Source: CAISIP01 sp963974265 (lineage in GTDB: Bacteria; Pseudomonadota; Gammaproteobacteria; Burkholderiales; Burkholderiaceae_C). Taken from it: DNA of 12,276 nt. Where the stretch lies: the NCBI GenBank assembly GCA_963974265.1, contig CAXBDR010000132.1:1-12276 (forward strand), written 5' to 3'. Of this stretch, positions 1-6,940 are shown piece by piece (the stretch's first letter is position 1; each line of letters begins with the position of its first letter). The notes below the pieces were generated by a model. The model ran no database searches and was not told the origin of the DNA. It worked only from the letters and a program-made list of their open reading frames with translations. Position numbers and translations under genes: made by a program.

Positions 1-98
1 TATCCGCCTGCGACGGTGCGCGACGGCGTTCGTGTCAGCGCGCGCAAGGTGTAGCCGCCACGGCGATGCGTCCATGCGCCCGCACGGCGTCGACGGCG

Positions 99-686
99 CT
101 ACTTGATCTTGCCCAGCGCGACGCGGAACTCCTCGAGCTTGGCCTGGTAGTCCTGCGCCTCGCCGTAGTCCAGGAATCGGTTGTAGCGGCCATGCGTGCC
201 GAGGATCTTGCGGGCATGTTTGATCGGGCAGAAATACTGCTCGGTGCGGGCGGTGATCTCGCGCAGGTAGCCGATCAGCCCGTTGGCGTATTCGCAGTAG
301 GTGCAGTGGAAACGTTCGATCGCGTTCAGGTAGCCAAGGTTGTGCCGGTCGAACACGATGTAGTCGCTGCGGCGCACCTTGGCGATGCCGTAGATCGGAA
401 AACAGCTCCACTGGTAGAAGCTCACGAACAGGTCCAGAACCAGCAGCGGAACAATCATGGCGTAGATGATGGGGCCTGTGATCAGGTTTTGCGGCCGGTT
501 CGTCAGCAGCCAGCGGAACATGCCGGTCTTGAGCTTGGCGTGCGCCTCGCGCACCGTGCGCTCGAACTCGACCCGTTTGCCCTTGATCTGGAAGAACATG
601 CGGCTCTCCTGCTCGTGCACGGCCTCGCGCAGTTCGTCGTCGAGTGCGGCCATCTGGGCCAGGATGCGGGAGATGCGTTCGTTCAT
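99..686 (-). CDS. Conserved hypothetical membrane protein with CxxC...CPIKH motif
   Basis: A 195-residue protein of unknown function. Residues 1-55 are polar and helix-prone, possibly coiled coil. One strongly hydrophobic segment (about 68-92) is the likely membrane anchor. A soluble C-terminal part contains Cys128-x2-Cys131, followed by a Cys153-Pro-Ile-Lys-His157 motif. That arrangement could bind a metal or form disulfides, but no enzyme family is evident. From memory, proteins with similar 'CxYCxYxNGL...RTEQY.CPIKHA' text occur as uncharacterised proteins in many proteobacteria; I cannot check this here. I placed the start at ATG 686 (MNERISR). An in-frame ATG at 695 would add three residues, and neither has a clear Shine-Dalgarno sequence. 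The frame stays open far upstream, but that part is antisense-like shadow of the next gene. It lies 95 bp downstream of the PEP-CTERM hydrolase on the same strand. Co-transcription is possible but not shown. Confidence 0.82.
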   Translation of the reverse strand: MNERISRILAQMAALDDELREAVHEQESRMFFQIKGKRVEFERTVREAHAKLKTGMFRWLLTNRPQNLITGPIIYAMIVPLLVLDLFVSFYQWSCFPIYGIAKVRRSDYIVFDRHNLGYLNAIERFHCTYCEYANGLIGYLREITARTEQYFCPIKHARKILGTHGRYNRFLDYGEAQDYQAKLEEFRVALGKIK

Positions 687-738
687 TGGAGCCATGATAG
701 GCCGCGGCACGTGTGCGGCCACCGCGACGGGCGTCCGC

Positions 739-759
739 GGCGGCCTGTTGCGGGCCGCC
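739..759 (-). terminator. GC-rich hairpin downstream of the PEP-CTERM hydrolase
   Basis: GGCGGCC (739-745) and GGCCGCC (753-759) form a perfect 7-bp stem with a 7-base loop, 23-43 bases past the stop codon of the hydrolase gene. No T-tract follows on the minus strand, so this is only terminator-like. In DNA this GC-rich such hairpins also arise by chance. Confidence 0.22.
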
Positions 760-781
760 CGGGACGCCTGCGTGTATCGGC

Positions 782-2023
782 TCAGGCCTGTTTCAGGCGC
801 CGCTTGCGCCGCGCGGCAACGCCGATCAGCCCCACGCCGGCGAGCAGCATGGCATAGGTCCCGGGCTCGGGCACGGGTGCGGCGAATCCGAGCTGGTCGC
901 TGGCCACCCGTTGCAGCGCAAGCGCCTGTGCCACGCCGATGCCCAGTTCCTGCGCCGCGATCTCGCCGGCGCCCAGGCTGGCCGGATCGAGGCCGGTCAG
1001 GGTTCCGAACAGCGTCAATGCGCTGAGGTACGAGCCGTATGTGCTGGCGTGGGTTCCGTCGTCGAACCACAGGTCGATCAGGCCGTCGGTGAGGGCGTCG
1101 GCGGCATACATGTCGCGCGTCGCTACGCCGCTGGTGACGGCGCGCAGGAAGGACTCGCCCACCGGGGCAATGGCCGAGAAACCGATGCTGCCGTCGGCCT
1201 TGGCCTGGTCGAACGCCGCCTGGTAGCCGGCCTTGAGTTCGGCTGTCATCGACTCCAGGTCGCTGAAATAGGTGGTCGCGGCGTTGCCGGTGCGGGTCAC
1301 GGCGCCGGTCGTCTCGTCGGTCAGCGTGACGAAGGCGCCGTCCACCAGATTGGGTCGGGCCCAGGTCTGGTACAGGACCAGCTCGGTGGCGGCGCTGGCG
1401 AAGCTGTTGGTGTACGAGCCGCGATCGATGCTGCAGGTGCCCGAGGAGATGCCCGCCGCGATACAGGCGGCCTGCCGCTCGGCGGAGGTGGCGCCGGCGA
1501 ACGCGTCGCGGTTGCGCAGGGTTCCCGTCGGATCGCTGGAATGCACGAAGTCCTCGATTGCGTCGGCGTAGTAGCGGAAATATTCCGGGTTCGACGCCAG
1601 GCCCGGCCGGCGCAGCAGCGGCTCGTCGCTTTGTTCCTGCAGCACGACCTTGTTCCAGGTCTGCGACGCGATGTTGCCCCGCATGTCCCAGCCCGCCGGA
1701 TTGCTGTTGAGCATGTGGCCGCGCAGCGATGCGGCATTGCGCGTGGACAGCGCCACGTCGTAGTCCAGCCCGGCCTGTACCGTGAACTGCTTGAAGATGC
1801 CGGCCACGCCGCCCCAGGGATGCGGTTCGAACGCATTGCTGCCGTCCGGGCTGGCCAGCCACATGGGCGCCGTCAGGTCCCGCACGTTGGCGGTGTTGTA
1901 ACTCATCACCGGGTCGACCCGGCCGAAGGTATAGCTGTTGCCGACGAACAGCACCGAGATCGGATCGGCCTGGGCAGCGCCGAGTGCGAGCGCGGAAAGG
2001 GTCATTGCAAGCATTCTTCTCAC
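782..2023 (-). CDS. PEP-CTERM protein with SGNH/GDSL-like hydrolase domain
   Basis: A 413-residue predicted exported hydrolase, probably an esterase or deacetylase acting outside the inner membrane on an unknown substrate. Residues 1-19 are a signal peptide ending AQA. GNSYT follows immediately, with Ser30 as candidate nucleophile (SGNH block I). Later blocks are 'VVLQEQS' (126-132) and Asp322-Gly-Thr-His325, the expected Asp/His of block V, so a complete catalytic set is visible. The overall look resembles DUF4886-type SGNH proteins, an inference. The only two cysteines (187, 197) could form a disulfide. The tail has VPEP at 384-387, a hydrophobic helix and an Arg/Lys cluster: a PEP-CTERM sorting signal for exosortase, as known for that family. 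The start is GTG at 2023, with AGGAG six bases upstream; an in-frame ATG at 2014 is too far from that site. It is divergent from another PEP-CTERM gene. Confidence 0.87.
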   Translation of the reverse strand: MRRMLAMTLSALALGAAQADPISVLFVGNSYTFGRVDPVMSYNTANVRDLTAPMWLASPDGSNAFEPHPWGGVAGIFKQFTVQAGLDYDVALSTRNAASLRGHMLNSNPAGWDMRGNIASQTWNKVVLQEQSDEPLLRRPGLASNPEYFRYYADAIEDFVHSSDPTGTLRNRDAFAGATSAERQAACIAAGISSGTCSIDRGSYTNSFASAATELVLYQTWARPNLVDGAFVTLTDETTGAVTRTGNAATTYFSDLESMTAELKAGYQAAFDQAKADGSIGFSAIAPVGESFLRAVTSGVATRDMYAADALTDGLIDLWFDDGTHASTYGSYLSALTLFGTLTGLDPASLGAGEIAAQELGIGVAQALALQRVASDQLGFAAPVPEPGTYAMLLAGVGLIGVAARRKRRLKQA

Positions 2024-2110
2024 GGGGGTCTCCTGGTAGGTTGCGCGGCCGCAGCCGACGATGTTGGCGGTGCGCTGTTGTCACGATAAGGAGTGCGTCT
2101 CCGATTGCCT

Positions 2111-2128
2111 ACTGTGGCGTTCCACAGT
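2111..2128. promoter_or_regulatory. Perfect palindrome between divergent PEP-CTERM genes
   Basis: ACTGTGG and CCACAGT flank a 4-base centre (CGTT), giving a perfect inverted repeat with 7-bp arms. It sits 87 bp before the hydrolase start and 174 bp before the dehydrogenase start, where a shared operator or activator site would be expected. It could also form a small hairpin. The binding protein is unknown. Confidence 0.35.
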
Positions 2129-2173
2129 GGTGTTAACCCTGATGTCGGTCGAAGCGCAAGCCGTCTTGCCGGC

Positions 2174-2189
2174 TGGCCCGCCGGTGGCG
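2174..2189 (+). promoter_or_regulatory. Possible sigma-54 (-24/-12) promoter
   Basis: TGGCCCGCCGGTGGCG has the GG-N10-GC spacing of an RpoN promoter and matches 9 of the 12 defined bases of TGGCACG-N4-TTGCW. It is the only GG-N10-GC I found on this strand of the intergenic region. Transcription would start near 2200, giving a leader of about 100 bases. The palindrome at 2111-2128 lies 45 bp upstream, an acceptable place for an enhancer-binding protein. PEP-CTERM genes in some floc-forming betaproteobacteria are known to be RpoN dependent, which makes this plausible. In GC-rich DNA a chance match is also quite possible. Confidence 0.3.
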
Positions 2190-2302
2190 GCGTGGAGCAG
2201 GGGCACCGGTGTAGCCAGCGGCGGCGTGCTGTACTACGATCGAATCGCATGATCCCGAAGCAATGCGGCTGGCGGCCCTCGGCCGCAGACAGGAGGTGAA
2301 CG

Positions 2303-3532
2303 ATGCACAAGTTTCTCGGCATCGCGGCGCTGGTGGCCGGCGCAGCGGCATCCGGGCCGGTGGCGGCGCTGCAGTCGACGTTGTTGCCCCAGTCCTTCGA
2401 TACCCCGGTCTTCCTGACGGCTCCGGCCGGCGACTCGCGGCTGTTCATCGTCGAGAAGGCGGGCCGCATCCAGTTGCTCGACAACGGCGTCGTATCGACC
2501 TACCTCGACCTGTCCAGCCAAGTGAACAGCGTGGGCGAACGGGGTTTGCTGGGGCTGGCCTTCGACCCGGACTTCGGCAACAACCATCGGCTCTACGTGA
2601 ACTACATCGACGCCGGCTTCAACACCATGGTGTCGGTGTTCACCGCGCCGTCGGCCGGTGCCGCCAGTGTCGACATCGCGACCGAGCAGACGGTGCTGTC
2701 GATCGCGCAACCGGCCGGCCGCGACAACCACAAGGCGGGCTGGATCGGTTTTCGTCCCACCGACCCCGGCCAGCTGTACGTGGCCACCGGCGATGGCGGC
2801 AGCGGCGACGATCCCGACAACCTGGCGCAGAACCTGAACAGCAACCTGGGCAAGATCCTGCGCGTGACGCCGTCGGCCGGCGGCGGCTACACCGTGCCGC
2901 AGGACAACCCGTTCGTCGGTGTTGCCGGCAACGACGAGATCTGGGCCTATGGCCTGCGCAATCCGTATCGCAACAGCTTCGACCGGCTCAGCGGCGACTT
3001 CTGGATCGCCGACGTCGGCCAGAACGCGCGGGAAGAGATCAACCGGGAATTGCCGGCTGCGGCTGGCGGCAACAACTACGGCTGGCGCGCCCGCGAAGGC
3101 AGCATCGACAACCCCGCAGTGCCCGATGTAAGCCCGGCTGGCGCGGTCGACCCGTTCTTCGAATACGCCCATGGCACGTTCGGCCAGTCCGTGATCGGCG
3201 GTTATGTCTACCGAGGCAGCGCCGAGCCTGGCCTGGACGGCAGTTATTTCTTCGGCGACTTCGTGTCGGGCCGCATCTTCACGCTGCGCGCCGGTGCCGG
3301 CGGCGCCATCGACGTGACCGAGCGCACGACCGAACTTGGCACACCGTTCGGCGCGTTCCAGCTCAGTTCCTTTGGCGAAGATGGACTGGGCAACCTGTAT
3401 GCCATGGGCATCAACGGGCAGGTGGTTCTGATCGCGGCGGCCGTGCCGGAGCCGACCACCTGGGCCATGCTGCTCGCAGGGTCGGTGTTGATCGCCGGCA
3501 TGGCCGTCAGACGGAGCCGGCGGCGCACGTGA
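2303..3532 (+). CDS. PEP-CTERM PQQ-dependent sugar dehydrogenase (GSDH family)
   Basis: A 409-residue predicted exported six-bladed beta-propeller of the glucose/sorbosone dehydrogenase family (relatives: soluble PQQ glucose dehydrogenase, YliI/Asd). It would oxidise an aldose or another alcohol using PQQ on the outer side of the inner membrane. Residues 1-22 form a signal peptide. Family signatures include 'GERGLLGLAFDPDF' (78-91), 'DNHKAGWIGF' with His143 at the position of the catalytic His, 'ATGDGGSGDDP' (161-171) and 'YGLRNPYR' with Arg219-Asn220 matching the PQQ-contacting Arg-Asn of soluble glucose dehydrogenase. 'GGNNYGW' is at 255-261. The C-terminus has VPEP at 381-384, a hydrophobic helix and an RRSRRR cluster, a PEP-CTERM signal. 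The ATG start is fixed by a strong AGGAGGT at 2291-2297. Substrate is unknown, and loss of PQQ binding cannot be excluded without alignment. Its stop lies 27 bp from the convergent ychF stop. Confidence 0.92.
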   Translation: MHKFLGIAALVAGAAASGPVAALQSTLLPQSFDTPVFLTAPAGDSRLFIVEKAGRIQLLDNGVVSTYLDLSSQVNSVGERGLLGLAFDPDFGNNHRLYVNYIDAGFNTMVSVFTAPSAGAASVDIATEQTVLSIAQPAGRDNHKAGWIGFRPTDPGQLYVATGDGGSGDDPDNLAQNLNSNLGKILRVTPSAGGGYTVPQDNPFVGVAGNDEIWAYGLRNPYRNSFDRLSGDFWIADVGQNAREEINRELPAAAGGNNYGWRAREGSIDNPAVPDVSPAGAVDPFFEYAHGTFGQSVIGGYVYRGSAEPGLDGSYFFGDFVSGRIFTLRAGAGGAIDVTERTTELGTPFGAFQLSSFGEDGLGNLYAMGINGQVVLIAAAVPEPTTWAMLLAGSVLIAGMAVRRSRRRT

Positions 3533-3559
3533 TGCGCGCCATCCGGCACGCGTCCATGC

Positions 3560-4654
3560 TCAGGAACTGAACAGGAAGTTCATCACGTCGCCATCCTTGA
3601 CGACATATTCCTTGCCTTCGGCGCGCATCTTGCCGGCATCCTTGGCGCCTTGTTCGCCCTTGAAGGCGATGTAGTCATCGAAGGCGATGGTCTGGGCGCG
3701 GATGTAGCCCTTTTCGAAATCGGTGTGGATGACGCCGGCGGCTTGCGGGCCGGTGTCGCCGATGTGGATGGTCCAGGCGCGCACTTCCTTGACGCCGGCG
3801 GTGAAATACGTCTGCAGGCCGAGCAGCCGGAAGGCGGCACGGATCAGCCGGTTCAGTCCAGGCTCGCTCTGACCGAGTTCCTCCAGGAACATCTGGCGGT
3901 CCTCGTCGCTCATCTCGGCCATCTCGGCCTCGAGCTTGGCGCAGATCGCGATCACCGGGGCCTTTTGTTTCTCGGCATATTCCTTCAGCCGGTCGAGCAG
4001 CGGGTTGTTCTCGAAGCCGTCCTCGGCCACATTGGCCACGAACATCGCCGGCTTGGCGGTGATCAGGCAGAACGGCGCCAGCACGACCAGCTCTTCCTTG
4101 CTGAAGTCGATGGTGCGCACCGGCTTGGCCTCGTTCAGCGCCGCCTGGCATTTCTCGAGCACGGCAACGATGCGTGCGGCTTCCTTGTCGTTGCCCGACT
4201 TGGCGGCCTTGGTGTAACGCACCAGGCTCTTGTCGACGGTGGACAGGTCGGCCAGGCACAACTCGGTCTGGATCACCTCGACGTCGGAGATCGGATCGAT
4301 CTTGCCGGCCACGTGGATGACGTTGTCGTCCTCGAAGCAGCGCACCACGTTGACCGTGGCGTCGGTTTCGCGGATGTGGGCCAGGAACTTGTTACCCAGG
4401 CCCTCGCCGGTGCTGGCACCCGCCACCAGGCCGGCAATGTCGACGAACTCGACAATGGCCGGTACGATCTTCTCGGGCTTGACGATCGCGGCCAGTTGCG
4501 CCAGGCGTTCGTCGGGCAGCTCGACCACACCCACATTGGGCTCGATGGTGCAGAAAGGGTAGTTCTCGGCCGCGATGCCGGCCTTGGTCAAGGCGTTGAA
4601 AAGCGTGGACTTGCCCACGTTGGGCAGGCCCACAATGCCACACTTCAGACTCAT
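3560..4654 (-). CDS. ychF: Redox-regulated ATPase YchF (Obg/OLA1 family)
   Basis: A 364-residue protein, matching the usual YchF length of about 363. This universally conserved P-loop protein binds ribosomes and hydrolyses ATP rather than GTP. The Walker A motif GLPNVGKST is at 9-17 and DIAG (G3) at 72-75. The G4 position reads Asn208-Val-Ala-Glu211 (NxxE instead of NKxD), which is the known basis for ATP specificity. His114 is at the position shown to be critical for hydrolysis in the E. coli protein. A helical insertion covers roughly 130-200, and a TGS-like domain covers 280-364, ending 'KDGDVMNFLFSS'. The start is ATG 4654 with GAGG eight bases upstream; an in-frame TTG at 4681 would add nine residues unlike the family. 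It lies downstream of the MOSC gene on the same strand, 75 bp away, with a GC hairpin between. In many bacteria ychF follows pth; that is not so here. Confidence 0.98.
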   Translation of the reverse strand: MSLKCGIVGLPNVGKSTLFNALTKAGIAAENYPFCTIEPNVGVVELPDERLAQLAAIVKPEKIVPAIVEFVDIAGLVAGASTGEGLGNKFLAHIRETDATVNVVRCFEDDNVIHVAGKIDPISDVEVIQTELCLADLSTVDKSLVRYTKAAKSGNDKEAARIVAVLEKCQAALNEAKPVRTIDFSKEELVVLAPFCLITAKPAMFVANVAEDGFENNPLLDRLKEYAEKQKAPVIAICAKLEAEMAEMSDEDRQMFLEELGQSEPGLNRLIRAAFRLLGLQTYFTAGVKEVRAWTIHIGDTGPQAAGVIHTDFEKGYIRAQTIAFDDYIAFKGEQGAKDAGKMRAEGKEYVVKDGDVMNFLFSS

Positions 4655-4698
4655 GCGATACCTCGGGAAAACGGGCGTCAAGTGTAAGCCATGCCCTT

Positions 4699-4720
4699 GC
4701 CCGGCCCCTGCGGGGCGGGC
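4699..4720 (-). terminator. GC-rich hairpin between MOSC gene and ychF
   Basis: GCCC+GCCCC (4699-4702 and 4704-4708) can pair with GGGGC+GGGC (4712-4720), giving a 9-bp stem with one bulged base (4703) and a 3-base loop. It is 10-31 bases beyond the MOSC stop and 45 bases before the ychF start. There is no T-run after it on the minus strand, so it may be a pause or attenuator rather than a full intrinsic terminator. Confidence 0.3.
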
Positions 4721-4729
4721 CCCGGCGGC

Positions 4730-5635
4730 TCAGTCGAACCGGATATGGCCGCCGACCGGCTGGCCCACGCGCAGCACCTGGTCCAGCCCTTCGATGGTGA
4801 CGGCATTCATGCCGAAGGTCACGCCGCCCAGGCGCTGGTCGACCCGGTAGGTCTGCAGCATGTCGCCCACATGCGGGCTGCTGGTGGCGGTCTGCGGGTC
4901 GATGTTGGGTATCGGGCAACGCGTGCACGGCTTGACCGGCCGCAGCCGCACCGGGCCTTCGGGCGTCGTGATGTGGATGGTGTCGATGCGGTCTTCGTCG
5001 TGTTCGTCGATGCCGTCGAGCACGATGTTGGGCCGGAACCGTTCCATCGTGACCGGCTCCAGGCCCTTGGCCTGCAGGCGGCGGTTGAGCCCGTCGAGCG
5101 AGGCGGTGCTGGCGACCAGCATCGGGAAGCCGTCGCTGAACTGGTTCTGCGCCTCGATGTCGCCCGTCCACGTGCGGCTGGCGATGCGGCGTTGCTCGGG
5201 GTCGAACCGCACCATCCGGAACGGCCGTGGCGGGGCGCCGGTCGCACGTTGTGGCGCCAGGTAGTCGCTGAACCACTGCGCGGCGGTATCGCCCATGTCG
5301 TAGCAGGTGACGACGTCGTCCCAGATGCGCGCCTGGGTCACGGCCTCGACCACGTCCACGCGCAGGTGCAGGGCCAGCATGCCCGGCGCCCGCAGGATGA
5401 TCTCGTCGCCGCGCAGTTGCGGCCGGATCAGCGCCATGCGGGGTTGTTCGCGCTGGGTCACGAACATGCCGCCGTCCTCGACCACCATCCAGCTGCGGTC
5501 CAGGTCGAGCCCGGTCTCGGTCAGGATGGCTTCGGTCAGCTCGACGCCGGCGCAGGACTTGACCGGGTAGATGAACAGGCGGGCGATCGTGCCCTCGGTG
5601 TCGAAGGAGGGTGTGGCGGTGTCGGGAGTGGTCAC
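4730..5635 (-). CDS. MOSC domain-containing protein (YcbX-like, MOSC_N + MOSC)
   Basis: A 301-residue protein with an N-terminal MOSC beta-barrel domain (about 14-128; 'IARLFIYPVKSCAGV', then 'GLDLDRSWMVVEDGG') and a C-terminal MOSC domain (about 135-300). The signature 'RPVKPCTRCPIPNID' (232-246) carries Cys237 and Cys240; the conserved Cys is thought to ligate molybdenum. Relatives include E. coli YcbX, which reduces N-hydroxylated bases with a molybdenum cofactor, and eukaryotic mARC. There is no ferredoxin domain, so an electron donor would have to come from elsewhere. The annotated start is GTG 5635, because conserved sequence begins just after it and the next gene starts divergently at 5759. 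The frame stays open to 5818, but that part would overlap the divergent gene and has no MOSC similarity. No good Shine-Dalgarno precedes GTG 5635, so the exact start is uncertain. Confidence 0.9.
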   Translation of the reverse strand: MTTPDTATPSFDTEGTIARLFIYPVKSCAGVELTEAILTETGLDLDRSWMVVEDGGMFVTQREQPRMALIRPQLRGDEIILRAPGMLALHLRVDVVEAVTQARIWDDVVTCYDMGDTAAQWFSDYLAPQRATGAPPRPFRMVRFDPEQRRIASRTWTGDIEAQNQFSDGFPMLVASTASLDGLNRRLQAKGLEPVTMERFRPNIVLDGIDEHDEDRIDTIHITTPEGPVRLRPVKPCTRCPIPNIDPQTATSSPHVGDMLQTYRVDQRLGGVTFGMNAVTIEGLDQVLRVGQPVGGHIRFD

Positions 5636-5758
5636 GGCGGGGCTGCGCTGGGGTTGTCGGGGGAAGGCGGGGCACCATTGTGCACCGTGCCGCGCCGGCG
5701 TTGCTGCGCCGACGACGACGGGCCAGTCTGCGGTGATGGTCTTTGCCAGGTCCGTAAA

Positions 5759-6940
5759 ATGCCTGCGATGGCTCGAACACTGGATGTCTGTATACGTGGC
5801 GGCGGCATCGTGGGCCATGTGCTTGCGTTGCTGCTGGCGCGCGAGCGTCTGCGGGTTGGGCTGGTGGTCGCGCCGGTTGCCGCCACGGCCGATGTCCGCG
5901 CCTATGCGCTGAACCGGCGTTCGCGCGGGCTGCTCGCGCAGCTGCGTTGCTGGCCCCAGGCGCCGGACGTGACCGCGGTGGCCCGCATGGAGGTGCAGGA
6001 GACCGGTGGCGCCACCGTGCAGTTCGATGCCCCGGAGCTGGCCGTCGATGCGCTGGCCTGGATCGTCGACGTGCCGGTGCTCGAGGCCCAGCTGGCGCAG
6101 GCGGTGCGTTTCCAGCCCCAGATCGAGATCCTGGATGCGCCGCGCGAAGACGCCCGGCTCACCGTCGTCTGTGAAGGGCGCGCCAGCGTGTCACGGACGC
6201 AATTCGGCGTCGAGCAGGATGTAACGCGGTATCCGCAATGGGCGATCGCGACCCGGCTGGCCTGCGAGCTGCCGCACCGGCAGGTCGCCTGCCAGTGGTT
6301 CACCCCGAACGACATCCTCGGCCTGTTGCCGATGCAGGGCGAGTCCGGGAACTTGGTGGCCGCAGTGTGGTCCATACCCTCGGAGTCGAAGGACGAACTG
6401 CTGGAGATGCCGGTCGAGATGTTCGAGCACCGATTACAGGCCGCCTGCGAGGGACGTTTCGGTCGCATGCAACTGGCCGGCGGTCGCGCGGCATGGCCGC
6501 TGCAGCGGGTCATGGCGCAGCGCTGGAGCGGGCAACACGAGGGTCGGGCCTGGGTGCTGGCTGGCGATGCCGCGCATGCGGTGCATCCGCTGGCCGGGCA
6601 GGGCCTGAACCTGGGCCTGGCCGATGCCCGGGAGCTGGCCACGGCGCTGCACGGCCGCGCGTACTGGCGCGGCGTGGACGATGCGCGTGTGTTGCGCCGC
6701 TACGAGCGGGCCCGCAAGGCCGACGTGGCCGTGATGGCCGCGGCCACCGACGGCTTGCAGCAGCTGTTCGGCCGCGCCGGGGGACCCTGGCAAAGCCTGC
6801 GACACTGGGGCATGCGCGGGTTCGACGGCTCGGCCGTGCTCAAGCGCTGGGTGGCGCGCCAGGCCATGGGGCAGGCCGACGACACCGCATCGGACAACAA
6901 CGGGCCGTCCGGCCCACTTTCACTGACGGGACCTGTATGA
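5759..6940 (+). CDS. UbiH/UbiF-family FAD-dependent monooxygenase
   Basis: A 393-residue flavoprotein of the aromatic-ring hydroxylase family that includes UbiH, UbiF, UbiI and VisC. The likely role is ring hydroxylation in ubiquinone synthesis, or of another aromatic; the exact position is not predictable. The N-terminal FAD-binding GGGIVG is at 14-19. The second FAD motif 'GDAAHAVHPLAGQGLNLGLAD' begins at Gly269. The central motif that normally reads GADG is Cys138-Glu139-Gly140 here, so the usual Asp is missing; the adjacent 'ACELPHRQVACQWF' and 'LGLLPM' blocks are intact. ATG 5759 follows a weak CCAGG, and ATG 5768 is an alternative. The stop overlaps the dsbC start (ATGA, 6937-6940), so the two are translationally coupled. 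It is divergent from the MOSC gene across 123 bp. Confidence 0.9.
   Translation: MPAMARTLDVCIRGGGIVGHVLALLLARERLRVGLVVAPVAATADVRAYALNRRSRGLLAQLRCWPQAPDVTAVARMEVQETGGATVQFDAPELAVDALAWIVDVPVLEAQLAQAVRFQPQIEILDAPREDARLTVVCEGRASVSRTQFGVEQDVTRYPQWAIATRLACELPHRQVACQWFTPNDILGLLPMQGESGNLVAAVWSIPSESKDELLEMPVEMFEHRLQAACEGRFGRMQLAGGRAAWPLQRVMAQRWSGQHEGRAWVLAGDAAHAVHPLAGQGLNLGLADARELATALHGRAYWRGVDDARVLRRYERARKADVAVMAAATDGLQQLFGRAGGPWQSLRHWGMRGFDGSAVLKRWVARQAMGQADDTASDNNGPSGPLSLTGPV

Noticed and set aside
1..98. Possible ends of neighbouring genes: an 18-codon open plus frame ending TAG at 52-54, and a minus-strand ATG at 75 open to the edge
   Set aside because: Both are too short and lack recognisable sequence; they contradict each other and neither can be supported over chance.
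687..2084. Minus-strand open frame extending the small membrane protein to 661 residues
   Set aside because: The upstream part lies in another frame over the PEP-CTERM hydrolase and is Arg/Gly-rich shadow translation; family resemblance begins only near MNERISR.
713..2089. Plus-strand 458-codon frame antisense to the PEP-CTERM hydrolase
   Set aside because: Low-complexity Gly/Ala/Arg composition with no motifs; the opposite strand has a signal peptide, catalytic blocks and a sorting tail.
2234..3172. Minus-strand 312-codon frame opposite the sugar dehydrogenase
   Set aside because: Val/Ala/Arg-rich shadow typical of high-GC antisense frames; the plus frame carries all family motifs.
3650..4687. 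Plus-strand 345-codon frame opposite ychF
   Set aside because: Antisense shadow of a very well-conserved gene; no motif.
4691..5758. Plus-strand extension of the monooxygenase to 749 residues
   Set aside because: The added part is antisense to the MOSC gene and has no family similarity; the flavoprotein fold begins just after 5759.
5636..5818. N-terminal extension of the MOSC protein to an ATG at 5818
   Set aside because: It would overlap the divergent monooxygenase by about 60 bases and has no MOSC-like sequence; conserved residues start near GTG 5635.
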